This document shows positions 1 through 7,711 of a stretch of DNA of 38,804 bases, piece by piece; the stretch's first letter is position 1; every line of letters begins with the position of its first letter. The position numbers and the translations under genes are program-made. Origin of the DNA: a virus; the IMG/VR virus record IMGVR_UViG_3300032397_003225, positions 1 through 38,804 of that record. The stretch is one strand, 5' to 3'. The notes below the pieces were generated by a model that worked only from the letters and a program-made list of their open reading frames with translations, had not been told where the DNA came from and ran no database searches.

Positions 1-13
1 CCCTGAGATCTCT

Positions 14-1564
14 GTGCAGCCAATGGCTCCCACTCTGCTCGCCGAGCCAACCAGTGCGGTAGCATCGTGTGCAGAAGTGGCGGCCTACGGGACTCCAGAA
101 TCGGCCTACGGGACTCCGGAGGCAGCATTGCTCACCGAGTTGATCTTGGGATCGGGAGAGGATGCGGTCGATGTCGAGGCCGTGCTGGACAGCATTCCGG
201 GCATGGTCGGTGGGCCGTCGGTGGGAGGTTTCTCCTGGCACACTCTCGAGCTCCCGATGCACTGCTGGCGTAAGGCATACTACAACCTCGTCATGGGTCT
301 GCGTGCGAAGGGGCGACAGCTCGCCCTGGACTTCGGCTCCACCTATCATGCCTGCTGGGCCCTGTGGTACAACAGTGGCGGCCAGCGTCGGTATGATGAG
401 CCCTGCGACGCCCTACGTCAGGCTGGAGCGCCGAAGCTGGCCGGCCTTGTCCAGCGACTGGTCTACACCGAGCTCTGCAAGTACGCCGTCGAGGAGGCCT
501 CGGAGTGGGACATCCGCGGTGTCGAGACGAATGCTGTGTTCTGGGGTGAGCCGGAGCGGATCAATGGCAAGCTCGTCTACGTGCCCAACAGCTGCAGGCA
601 CGACATGCTGCTGGCGAAGAGAGCGCCAGGGGCGCCATGTGCTCCTCCAGGACCGGTGGCTTCTGGCATTCTTATTGTCGACAGAAAAACTGCAAGCGCC
701 CTCACCTATGATCTTTCAAAGGGATATGGTTCTGACGGACAATTTCTAATGAATGCTTTGGTTTACACACGGTCGGATGAGGAGAAGGTCTTCGGGCCAT
801 TCGTCGGCATGGTCTTCTCCGTCGCTGTCAAGCACAAGGAGCCAGCTCCGGAGAAGAGCTACTTCCGCGTCGAGACCACGGTGGACGAGGTCGCTCTGGC
901 TGAGTTCTACCGTGACTGCGTCAGGCCATACTCCATCGAGCTCTACCGTCGGCTCTCCATGCCGGAATACAGAAACGATCCGACCAAGTGGCCACGCAAT
1001 CGTGCATCGTGCGTCGGTCGTTGGGGTTGCTGTACATACTTCGACATCTGCGACGGAGGCGAGAGCATCATCGACCTGCTGTTCCGTGTCGACAAGAAGG
1101 GCATCTTCGATCTGGAGAAGCTGGCCCCGCCGCCGGCAGAGATGAAACGGGCAGCGGCTGCGGCAGATCCAAAGAAGCAGGTGTCAGCCGTGGCAAGGAA
1201 GGACCGATCCGAGCAACGTAAACATCACAGTGCCAGCCTCATGTCCGCTCTGTGCACCGCCCTACTTGGCCTGGAGCACTTCAATCCAAAGCGCTTCCTC
1301 ATCGTGAATCACACAAAGGCCAGTGTGCTCAAACAACTGTTCGAAGTGTTGAAGGGGATGTGGCCACTCGAGACCGCATTTCAGATGATGGGGGCTGATG
1401 GCGAAAGCTTCAACATCGCTGTCGTCGAGCGTGGTCTCTCTTGGACCATGCCGATCGATGGCAAGAAAGATATGCCGAAGGGGAAGATCAGCTGGAAGGC
1501 CGTGGCTGAGTCCATCTGCAAAGACTGGTGGAGCCTAGACAACCTCGACCCCAGAGGCAAATGA
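14..1564 (+). CDS. PD-(D/E)XK nuclease, RecB/Cas4-like with Fe-S cluster
   Basis: Probable DNA exonuclease of the PD-(D/E)XK superfamily. Visible in order: Cys84 in a CWRKAYY context, the FGSTYH motif (His112), an Asp in RHDML (about 197), the catalytic D-x-K in IVDRKTAS (223-225), Gln243 in GQFLMNAL, then a cluster at Cys333, Cys339/340 and Cys346. One N-terminal Cys plus three C-terminal Cys is the arrangement of the 4Fe-4S cluster of Cas4, AddB and RecB-type nucleases. Residues after about 360 form an extra domain I do not recognise. The gene overlaps the next by the ATGA junction at 1561, so it is probably co-translated with a UvrD-like helicase, as in AddAB/RecBCD-type resection. The GTG at 14 is uncertain: the frame is open to the window edge, and an ATG at 23 is possible. 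A Cas4 role is less likely because its partner is a helicase and no cas1/cas2 is present. Confidence 0.8.
   Translation: MQPMAPTLLAEPTSAVASCAEVAAYGTPESAYGTPEAALLTELILGSGEDAVDVEAVLDSIPGMVGGPSVGGFSWHTLELPMHCWRKAYYNLVMGLRAKGRQLALDFGSTYHACWALWYNSGGQRRYDEPCDALRQAGAPKLAGLVQRLVYTELCKYAVEEASEWDIRGVETNAVFWGEPERINGKLVYVPNSCRHDMLLAKRAPGAPCAPPGPVASGILIVDRKTASALTYDLSKGYGSDGQFLMNALVYTRSDEEKVFGPFVGMVFSVAVKHKEPAPEKSYFRVETTVDEVALAEFYRDCVRPYSIELYRRLSMPEYRNDPTKWPRNRASCVGRWGCCTYFDICDGGESIIDLLFRVDKKGIFDLEKLAPPPAEMKRAAAAADPKKQVSAVARKDRSEQRKHHSASLMSALCTALLGLEHFNPKRFLIVNHTKASVLKQLFEVLKGMWPLETAFQMMGADGESFNIAVVERGLSWTMPIDGKKDMPKGKISWKAVAESICKDWWSLDNLDPRGK
82..123 (+). repeat. 21-bp tandem duplication inside the nuclease gene
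   Basis: Two consecutive 21-bp units (82-102 and 103-123) encode AYGTPES and AYGTPEA near the N-terminus of the nuclease. They differ in only a few bases, so this looks like a recent in-frame duplication in a non-conserved leader segment. Confidence 0.8.
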
Positions 1565-4086
1565 GCTACAGTCCGAAATTGCAAGCCCTGCTCGATTCGC
1601 TGAATCAGTATCAAATTGCAGCGGTGAACGTCGGCCCAGGCTTGGCTTGTGTATCCGGGGTACCAGGATCAGGCAAATCACGAGTGATTACAGCACGTAT
1701 CGCACGTATGGCCGATGACGGATTGGACCCCCAGTATGTCCTGGCCATGACGTTCACACGTTCGGCAGCGGAGGTGATGAACTCCCGACTGAAGACTCTC
1801 GGCATCGAGTCGGCGCGGGTCGGTACGATTCACTCCGTCTGTCGACAGATCGTGGCAGCCGAGACGGACCTGATGTCCCATGGCACCGTCGATGAGAAAG
1901 ACAAACTGAAGCTCGAGACGAAGAAGCTCCTCGCCGAGTACCGGAAGAACCGGTCGCTACCGCAATGGGGTGTCGACCTCGAGGGAGTACTGCGCTATAT
2001 CGATGACTGCAAGGCCACCGGCTTGTGTCACGTGAGTGGCGATCCTTTTCTGTTGAATGACATCGCTGACCAACACCTGTTATCACGTGCACAACTCTGG
2101 TCCCAGACGGCTGGCGTGTCGCCCAAACTGCTGGTCAACCTCTTTGTGGATCTCGAACGCAAACGCGATGGGATGAATCTCTACTCATTTGATGACATGC
2201 TGCTTTGGTCCTGGATGAAACTCATTTCCGACCCAGAGGCTCGACTACGATGGCGTCAACGTTGGGCTGTTGTTATTGTTGATGAATCGCAAGATAGTCA
2301 TCCTATTCAATGGGATGTAGCTCGATTGCTCGTCGGTCTCGATTCGTGCATCTCCTGTGTGAAAACATTATCGACGGCGCCCGTGACAGACAACGGCTTG
2401 CACAACCTGATGGTAGCCGGGGATGCATCACAATGCCACCCGCCCGGCACACTCGTTCTCGGGGGACGTCTCTTGCCCACACCGATCGAAGATTTGACCG
2501 AGGAGAGCATAGTGATGGGTTGGAGCCAAGCCAGTAGATGCTGCGCACAGCCTCGTTTCATGCGCATCTCACGGCGAGGCTACAGAGGCAGATTGCTAAG
2601 TGTCCATGCTGCCGACAGGATCGTGCGTGTCACACCGAATCACAAGTTCATCACAATGGATGCCTCCAGTGGCGAATTGGTTGAGCTACTGGCAGATGAG
2701 CTTGTGCCACAGCAAACATTTGTGCCATTACCGGAAGGTGCCAACAACTGGACACCGGTCACTGGTGTAGAATGGGAATGGTACGTCGGCCCAGTGTATT
2801 CTCTGGATGTAGAATATGATCATGCCTACGTGGCAGATGGTATTGTAGTCCTCAATTCAATCTACAAGTGGCGATCGGCTGAGCCAACCTTGTTCGTCGA
2901 TTTTTCCAAGAATCCAGATGTGCAATCACTCGTGCTGCCATTGAACTACCGGTCGAATCAAACCATATGCTCGGTGTCGACTGGGATCGTCCGTGGCAAG
3001 CCGTGGCACATCGCCGGAGACATCATCTCGACACGGCAAATACTCCACCCGGATGCCATCAAGATCAAGGAATATGAAACGGTGGAGATGGAGGCGGAGG
3101 ACGTCGTCCGTCAGTGCCGGGAGCTCGGAGTCGAGAATGGGCTTCGCTCAAGTGTCGTGCTGTCGAGGCTGAAGGTGGGTCTTGATCTGGTGGAGATCGC
3201 CTGCATTCGCCAGCGTGTGCCTTACATCAAGATGGCCTCGGGATCCTTCTTCGAGTCGAAGGAGGTTCGAGACATCCTTGGCTACCTGCGGGTGGCAGCG
3301 AACTACGATCCGGATGGTTCCTGGATGCGGCACATCATCAACAAGCCCTTCCGTTTCATCGGACTGCCCACCATTGCCAAGGCCACGGCCATGGCCGAGG
3401 CGCGAAACATGGCCCTGCTGGACTGCCTGTGCGAAGTGTCTGACGAGCTCCACTTCAGACAGCGGAAGGCTGTGCGTGAGCTGGCTCAGCTACTGCAGGA
3501 CATGAACGCCCTCTCCGTGAAGGCTGATGCCCACGAGCTGGCCGTCTCCCAGGCGACACCCATGCCAGTTGCGAACCCACTCGAGTACACGTCGGCCCCC
3601 GAGAAGATGATCGGCATGGTGCTAGACCGGACAGGCTACGTGGAGGAGCTACGCCGCGAGGAAGGCCTCCTCGGCATGGACGAGTCCCGAGTAGCCGCCC
3701 TGGCTGCCTTGAAGCGCATGGCGAGCCTATTCAGCACTGCAGCACCGTTCCTGGCCTACGTGGACGCCCTCACGGTGGCCGTCCAGGAGGCCAAGCGAGC
3801 TGGCCTGCGGTTGAAGGAAGGCACGACGAAGGACGCTCTGACACTAAGTACAATACACAGAATAAAGGGCATGGAGGCTAACAATATTTTTCTTGTTGAT
3901 GTAGCTCAAGGACGTTTCCCCTGTGCGAAGTCAACCGATCCGGATGAGGAGCTTCGTCTGCTCTATGTGGCAGTGACCCGAGCAGCCGACTTCTGTCAGG
4001 TGTCCTACGCTTCCGGTAGCAATGGGATCAAATCCTCGCACATTTCTCTCCTGGAGAGAGAACTGAAGATGGTCGTCAGGACATAG
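1561..4086 (+). CDS. UvrD/PcrA-like SF1A DNA helicase (intein-containing precursor)
   Basis: Superfamily 1A 3'-5' DNA helicase. Motifs in order: Q motif LNQYQIAAV; Walker A GVPGSGKS; Ia AMTFTRSAAEV; Ic GTIHSVC; Walker B VIVDESQD; motif III GDASQ joined to SIYKWR once the intein is removed; motif IV NYRSNQ; motif V STIHRIKGMEANNIFLVD; motif VI LYVAVTRAAD. The precursor is 841 aa; after removal of the 141-aa intein the helicase is about 700 aa, normal for UvrD/Rep. The ATG at 1561 overlaps the TGA of the upstream nuclease, giving translational coupling; an in-frame start at 1528 would lie inside that gene and is less likely. The helicase-nuclease pair probably resects or unwinds DNA during phage replication or recombination. 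Confidence 0.93.
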   Translation: MSYSPKLQALLDSLNQYQIAAVNVGPGLACVSGVPGSGKSRVITARIARMADDGLDPQYVLAMTFTRSAAEVMNSRLKTLGIESARVGTIHSVCRQIVAAETDLMSHGTVDEKDKLKLETKKLLAEYRKNRSLPQWGVDLEGVLRYIDDCKATGLCHVSGDPFLLNDIADQHLLSRAQLWSQTAGVSPKLLVNLFVDLERKRDGMNLYSFDDMLLWSWMKLISDPEARLRWRQRWAVVIVDESQDSHPIQWDVARLLVGLDSCISCVKTLSTAPVTDNGLHNLMVAGDASQCHPPGTLVLGGRLLPTPIEDLTEESIVMGWSQASRCCAQPRFMRISRRGYRGRLLSVHAADRIVRVTPNHKFITMDASSGELVELLADELVPQQTFVPLPEGANNWTPVTGVEWEWYVGPVYSLDVEYDHAYVADGIVVLNSIYKWRSAEPTLFVDFSKNPDVQSLVLPLNYRSNQTICSVSTGIVRGKPWHIAGDIISTRQILHPDAIKIKEYETVEMEAEDVVRQCRELGVENGLRSSVVLSRLKVGLDLVEIACIRQRVPYIKMASGSFFESKEVRDILGYLRVAANYDPDGSWMRHIINKPFRFIGLPTIAKATAMAEARNMALLDCLCEVSDELHFRQRKAVRELAQLLQDMNALSVKADAHELAVSQATPMPVANPLEYTSAPEKMIGMVLDRTGYVEELRREEGLLGMDESRVAALAALKRMASLFSTAAPFLAYVDALTVAVQEAKRAGLRLKEGTTKDALTLSTIHRIKGMEANNIFLVDVAQGRFPCAKSTDPDEELRLLYVAVTRAADFCQVSYASGSNGIKSSHISLLERELKMVVRT
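2434..2856 (+). other. Mini-intein in helicase motif III
   Basis: In-frame protein-splicing element of 141 aa (residues 292-432 of the precursor). It starts with Cys (CHPPGTLVL, block A), has a block B TPNH motif (VRVTPNHKFI), block F (VYSLDVEYDHAYV) and ends in Asn, followed by Ser+1. It splits GDASQ from SIYKWR, the invariant motif III of UvrD helicases, so unspliced protein should be inactive. There is no room for a homing endonuclease and no LAGLIDADG motif. The residue before the terminal Asn is Leu rather than the usual His. Confidence 0.92.
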
Positions 4087-4088
4087 TT

Positions 4089-4310
4089 ATGGACGAAAGT
4101 CTGCATAAATTAAATGACAGAGTGAGGGCAAAGAAGGCCTTACGTTCCAAAAACTACCTTTTTGAAAATCCAAAAATGGAGTCTACTATCTACGCAAGTT
4201 TAATCGACTTTCTCCCAATTTGGAAGTATCGTGCCAACTCTCTTTTGGAACGTACTAAATATCTGTTTTCTTTGAAATACACTCCTTTAAATATCATTGA
4301 TTCCATGTAA
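4089..4310 (+). CDS. Small hypothetical protein in AT-rich segment
   Basis: A 73-aa frame starting three bases after the helicase stop, with an AGGA at 4077-4080 as a possible ribosome binding site. The protein is Lys/Leu-rich and has no motif I recognise. The base composition is visibly more AT-rich than the flanking genes, and the frame contains both arms of a 12-bp inverted repeat, so the segment may instead be a non-coding or foreign insert. Coding status is uncertain. Confidence 0.4.
   Translation: MDESLHKLNDRVRAKKALRSKNYLFENPKMESTIYASLIDFLPIWKYRANSLLERTKYLFSLKYTPLNIIDSM
4141..4254. repeat. 12-bp perfect inverted repeat, 90 bp apart
   Basis: TACGTTCCAAAA at 4141-4152 is the exact reverse complement of TTTTGGAACGTA at 4243-4254. 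It lies in the AT-rich stretch between the helicase and the CRISPR module. It could be an RNA stem, a protein-binding pair or the remnant of an inserted element. Confidence 0.7.
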
Positions 4311-4345
4311 TGTGTGTTTGACCCTGTATAAGAAGGATGGAGCAT

Positions 4346-4507
4346 ATGGCAAACAAAAAACGGCTGGTCGAAGCCGGTGTATCCACAACATCGAGTAGTC
4401 ATATCTTGATCCTCGGGCACAGCGAGGAGACGAGCCTCACGGGCCCGGCGAGACAGAAGAGGGTGAGGGAGGTTTTCGGACTCTCGAGCGAGGCCGTTGA
4501 GGGATAG
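4346..4507 (+). CDS. Small hypothetical protein (53 aa)
   Basis: Short open frame beginning MANKKRLVEAG and ending GLSSEAVEG, with GGAG at 4339-4342 just before the ATG. An alternative in-frame ATG lies at 4337. The frame ends two bases before the next start (4509), the tight spacing seen across this genome. No family recognised; supported only by the open frame, ribosome binding site and spacing. Confidence 0.45.
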   Translation: MANKKRLVEAGVSTTSSSHILILGHSEETSLTGPARQKRVREVFGLSSEAVEG

Positions 4508-4508
4508 A

Positions 4509-4769
4509 ATGTCTAAAACCGATCGCCACCCGGAAACACGTCCCGATCCTCCTCCTCCTCCTTCTCCTCCGCTGGTGAGTACTGCTGGTCAAGGACCGTA
4601 TCGCGGGTTGGAGGGGGAGACCTTCTCCTGTGAGTGGCAAGACATCGACCGTGGCTGCATCCGCCTGCGAGTCTACGGGGGTTGGCTGGTCCGGTACTCT
4701 GGCTACAACGCAGGTGGTCTGTGCTTTGTTCAAGATCACGACGGTCGCTGGGTTCTACGGGAGGATTGA
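4509..4769 (+). CDS. Small hypothetical phage protein (86 aa)
   Basis: Starts at ATG 4509 behind GAGGGATAGA; a TTG at 4497 is a weaker alternative. The N-terminus is a charged, proline-rich stretch (six consecutive Pro with Ser breaks, residues about 13-24). The C-terminal half (FSCEWQDID...LRVYGGWLVRYSG...GLCFVQDHDGRWVL) resembles a compact beta-rich fold found in small phage proteins of unknown function. It precedes the structured intergenic region and the cas12m gene on the same strand. I cannot assign a function, and nothing ties it to CRISPR beyond position. Confidence 0.6.
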   Translation: MSKTDRHPETRPDPPPPPSPPLVSTAGQGPYRGLEGETFSCEWQDIDRGCIRLRVYGGWLVRYSGYNAGGLCFVQDHDGRWVLRED

Positions 4770-4920
4770 GGCGCCTACCTACAGGATCCTCACCGTCGAC
4801 GGGAGATCGCCGACAGGCGATCCGACAAGGCACGGGGGAAGCTCAGGGCGCTCCGCACACCTTCTTGCGCATGCGGGCAGGAAGGTTCGGACTCCAAGAT
4901 GACAACAGAGGACAGGTAAT
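4770..4920 (+). other. Non-coding stretch with two hairpins upstream of cas12m
   Basis: No convincing gene. It holds a perfect 7-bp stem with a 4-nt loop (GATCGCC 4805-4811, GGCGATC 4816-4822) and a second stem (ACCTTC 4859-4864, GAAGGT 4881-4886). AGAGGA at 4907-4912 serves as the ribosome binding site for cas12m. No anti-repeat matching the CRISPR repeat was seen, so it is not an obvious tracrRNA. The stems could form a leader that controls cas12m expression. Confidence 0.5.
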
Positions 4921-6816
4921 ATGGAACACAAGGTTTACAAGTACGGCCTGCATCCACCCACAGAGGGGGTGGAATTGGTTCTGCAACAGATGATGCTTGC
5001 CCATCGCTACCAGAACGAGCTCATTGCGATCGAATGCACCAGACGTGCTGCGGTGCGTGAGGTGTACAACACCTACCCGACCATCATCCCCTTGCAAGAG
5101 GAGATCAAACCGCTCGTGGCACGACTCAGTGAGGCCGGGAACACCATCAAGGCGCAACGGCAGCAGGACAAGGCCAACTCGGAAACGAATGAGCAGAAAG
5201 AACTGGTCAAGCAATTGAAGGCTGAGCTGAAGCCCCTTCGAGCACAGCTGAAGGAAGCAAGTCAAGCCTTGAAGAAGGACGTGGTAGCTCAAGCCAAGTT
5301 TGCTGCAGCCGAAGCGCTTTGCAAGCAGCAGCGGAAACTCGCTCGTGACAGTTGTGGGGTCTTCTGGGGCAGCTCTGCGATAAAGGTGGCTGCAGTGGAC
5401 GCTGCACGGGACGCCACCTGGCTATGGCGTGATGGCGAGCCCAATGACCCACACTTCAAGCGCTGGGAAGGTTATGGTTCAGTCGCCGTGCAGCTGCAGC
5501 ATGGATTATCAGTGGAAGACTTGCTTGCCGGCAAGGACCAGAGAGCACGGCTTGTCACAACAGAGCCACCTCCCGTTATCGTTCAGGACAGGCCAGGTCG
5601 TGGACCACGACCTGTTCTGAAGGATGACAGCAAACGGACAAAGAGGCGCCAACGGTACACGTTGTGGCTGCGTGTCAGCTCGGAAGGCCGCGCGCCCATC
5701 TGGGCGAAGTGGCACTGTCTCATGCATCGGTCGTTGCCAGAGGGTGCAGAGGTGACCTGGGCGAAGGTCATCAAGGAGCGCCTGGCTGGCAAAGACAGGT
5801 GGTCGCTGCATCTGACATTGCGAATCCCAGATTCAGAAACCGTCCAAGGTCATCCTTTCTGGGATGACGTCGAGTCCGTCAGCAAGAAGCAGAAGCCGAC
5901 TGGTGTTGTAGCACTTGATCTCGGATGGCGACGGGTGGATGCTGGTCTCCGGGCTGCATATGCAATCGGAGATGATGGCACGCATTATGAGTTGATCCTT
6001 GGCCCGGAGATTGAGAAACGGCTGGATAGAATCGATGGTAAAGACGGACTCGAATCTATTCGCAAGAAGAACTTCAATGCGATGCAAGAATGGCTCGTCG
6101 CCTGGATGGCAGGCAATCCGGTGCCTGACAGTATCAAGGAGAGAGCGAAGACCTTGGCCAAGTGGGAATCACAGGCCAGACTCGCTGCGCTCACGTTGCT
6201 ATGGCGTGACAATCGTTTCGACGGAGATGACGAGGTGTTCACCAGGTTGGAGGAATGGCGAAAGCAAGACAAGCATCTATGGTCGTGGGAAACTCATTTG
6301 CGCGATAAGGTATTGCGAAGACGAAAGCATCAATACCGGGAGTTCGCAGCCAAGCTTGCAAAGATATATGGCACGCTCATACTTGAGAATCTGGATCTGC
6401 GAGATTTCCAGAAGCGTGAAAAAACCAAGGATGGTAAGAAGACCGCAAAACCACCGAGAACGCAACAGAAGACGGTTTCACCCAGCGAGCTACGGCTGTG
6501 CCTGCTGAATGCCTTCTCCTCCAATTGTGGCCTGGCAGCATGGGTTGAGCCGGCCAATACAACCCTGACGTGTCATGCCTGCGGCCTAGTAGAGAAATGG
6601 GATACGGCGAAGGAACTGATTCATACCTGCTCCGGTTGCAAGACCCTATGGGACCAGGATGCCAACGCATGCCAGAACTTCTTGCACATGTTTTGCAAGT
6701 GGTGCGATGGCAGCCTGACAGTGGAATTGATAAGGGTCGAAGACTTCAGGGTTAAGGAGCTTCAAGAATCCAAGTGGGCAAAGCTTAATCGGAACCGCTC
6801 GAAAGACGATGGCTAA
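4921..6816 (+). CDS. cas12m: Cas12m CRISPR effector (type V-M, formerly V-U1/C2c4)
   Basis: A compact 631-aa RNA-guided DNA-binding effector with its CRISPR array immediately downstream. The N-terminal recognition part (LAHRYQNEL at about 26-34, a long coiled coil at about 55-140, then RWEGYGSVAVQLQ at 181-193) and the whole-length layout match Cas12m as I recall it from Mycolicibacterium, about 600 aa. RuvC-I is GVVALDLGWR (Asp333), RuvC-II is LILENLDL (Glu489), the zinc ribbon is Cys551/554/570/573, and RuvC-III is DQDANACQNF (Asp580). Studied Cas12m proteins bind DNA and repress transcription without cutting, which is tied to a degenerate RuvC site; here all three acidic residues appear present. 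No adaptation genes adjoin it. Assignment to V-M rather than another small Cas12 rests on remembered similarity, so the subtype is less certain than the Cas12 call. Confidence 0.88.
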   Translation: MEHKVYKYGLHPPTEGVELVLQQMMLAHRYQNELIAIECTRRAAVREVYNTYPTIIPLQEEIKPLVARLSEAGNTIKAQRQQDKANSETNEQKELVKQLKAELKPLRAQLKEASQALKKDVVAQAKFAAAEALCKQQRKLARDSCGVFWGSSAIKVAAVDAARDATWLWRDGEPNDPHFKRWEGYGSVAVQLQHGLSVEDLLAGKDQRARLVTTEPPPVIVQDRPGRGPRPVLKDDSKRTKRRQRYTLWLRVSSEGRAPIWAKWHCLMHRSLPEGAEVTWAKVIKERLAGKDRWSLHLTLRIPDSETVQGHPFWDDVESVSKKQKPTGVVALDLGWRRVDAGLRAAYAIGDDGTHYELILGPEIEKRLDRIDGKDGLESIRKKNFNAMQEWLVAWMAGNPVPDSIKERAKTLAKWESQARLAALTLLWRDNRFDGDDEVFTRLEEWRKQDKHLWSWETHLRDKVLRRRKHQYREFAAKLAKIYGTLILENLDLRDFQKREKTKDGKKTAKPPRTQQKTVSPSELRLCLLNAFSSNCGLAAWVEPANTTLTCHACGLVEKWDTAKELIHTCSGCKTLWDQDANACQNFLHMFCKWCDGSLTVELIRVEDFRVKELQESKWAKLNRNRSKDDG

Positions 6817-6848
6817 GTGGATGAAATCATTGCGTGACAGCTCAAAGA

Positions 6849-7511
6849 GAAACAACGCCCGTGCAGAGGCAGTGTATCTGCAACGACCTCCCTGCAGGCG
6901 CCACATGGCATCCCCAGCCCAGAAACAACGCCCGTGCAGAGGTAGTGTATCTGCAACCTGGAGGAGCGAGACAGAAACAACGCCCGTGCAGAGGCAGTGT
7001 ATCTGCAACGCTTGGACAATCGCACGTGCGGAATGCGCCGAAAGTGAAGAAACAACGCCCGTGCAGAGGCAACGTATTTGCAACCCACCCCGACGACAGC
7101 AACGTCAGCACCAGCGCAGTGGAAACAACGCCCGTGCAGAGGTAGTGTATCTGCAACCTGGAGGAGGTCGATAGGTATCGATATACCCTTGGGAAACAAC
7201 GCCCGTGTAGAGGCAGTGTATCTGCAACTGGTAGTCTGGTGGTGCCTGTGCTAGGCGGTCACAGTTGAAACAACGCCCGTGCAGAGGCAGTGTATCTGCA
7301 ACTGGCAGGACCGTATCCTCGGGCAGAGCAGGACAACCGTCAGAAACAACGCCCGTGCAGAGGCAGTGTATCTGCAACCGCCACTATCCCTTGCTGCCTC
7401 GGGTCAAGGCCAATAGGGAAACAACGCCCGTGCAGAGGCAGTGTAGCTGCAATGCTGTCCAGCAGCTCCACAACCGGGGCCGCGAGTACGGAAACAACGC
7501 CCGTGCAGAGG
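6849..7511 (+). CRISPR. CRISPR array: 9 full repeats, 1 truncated repeat, 9 spacers
   Basis: Thirty-six-base repeats start at 6849, 6922, 6974, 7049, 7122, 7193, 7267, 7343 and 7418; a terminal repeat at 7491-7511 keeps only the first 21 bases. Each begins GAAACAACGCCCGTG and most end TATCTGCAAC. Spacers are 37, 16, 39, 37, 35, 38, 40, 39 and 37 nt. The 3' part folds as GCAGA/TCTGC around a 9-nt loop, next to the spacer as in other type V crRNAs, which fits transcription on the plus strand. Repeats 4 (TTTGC) and 6 (GTAGA) keep the stem by G-U wobble. Repeat 9 (TAGCTGCAAT) and the cut terminal repeat show decay at the distal end. Only 32 bp separate the cas12m stop from the first repeat, so it is probably transcribed with cas12m. 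Confidence 0.98.
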
Positions 7512-7649
7512 AAACACGAGATTTGCCAATGCTATATGCATAAACATCACTCGCCCACCCTCCGGCCCTCAGGCTACATTCAGTCCAGTTCATAAGTCAA
7601 TAGAAAAGACTCCACCAGGCAGCAAAAACACTTGATGTGGAAAGAAGCC

Positions 7650-7711
7650 CTCTACGAGACGCGAAGGGGGCACCAGTCCGGCGAAGGCGTGTCCCGCACC
7701 TTCTCGTAGAG
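7650..7711 (-). terminator. Possible hairpin at the end of the minus-strand gene
   Basis: CTCTACGAGA (7650-7659) is the exact reverse complement of TCTCGTAGAG (7702-7711), with a 42-nt loop. On the minus strand the stem overlaps the stop codon of the 183-aa gene and is followed by CTTCTTTCC. It could end the minus-strand transcript facing the CRISPR array, but the long loop and short pyrimidine run make it weak. The 140 bp from 7512 to 7651 otherwise hold nothing recognised. Confidence 0.25.

Noticed and set aside
14-1564. Cas4 serving the CRISPR array.
   Set aside because: The Fe-S nuclease overlaps a UvrD helicase, is about 3.3 kb away from cas12m and no cas1/cas2 is present; a resection role is simpler.
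4770-4920. A tracrRNA upstream of cas12m.
   Set aside because: No stretch complementary to the CRISPR repeat was found in this gap or in the 140 bp after the array.
6809-7543. Several open frames of about 90-145 aa on both strands across the CRISPR array.
   Set aside because: They only translate the repeats and spacers; spacer lengths break any reading frame consistency.
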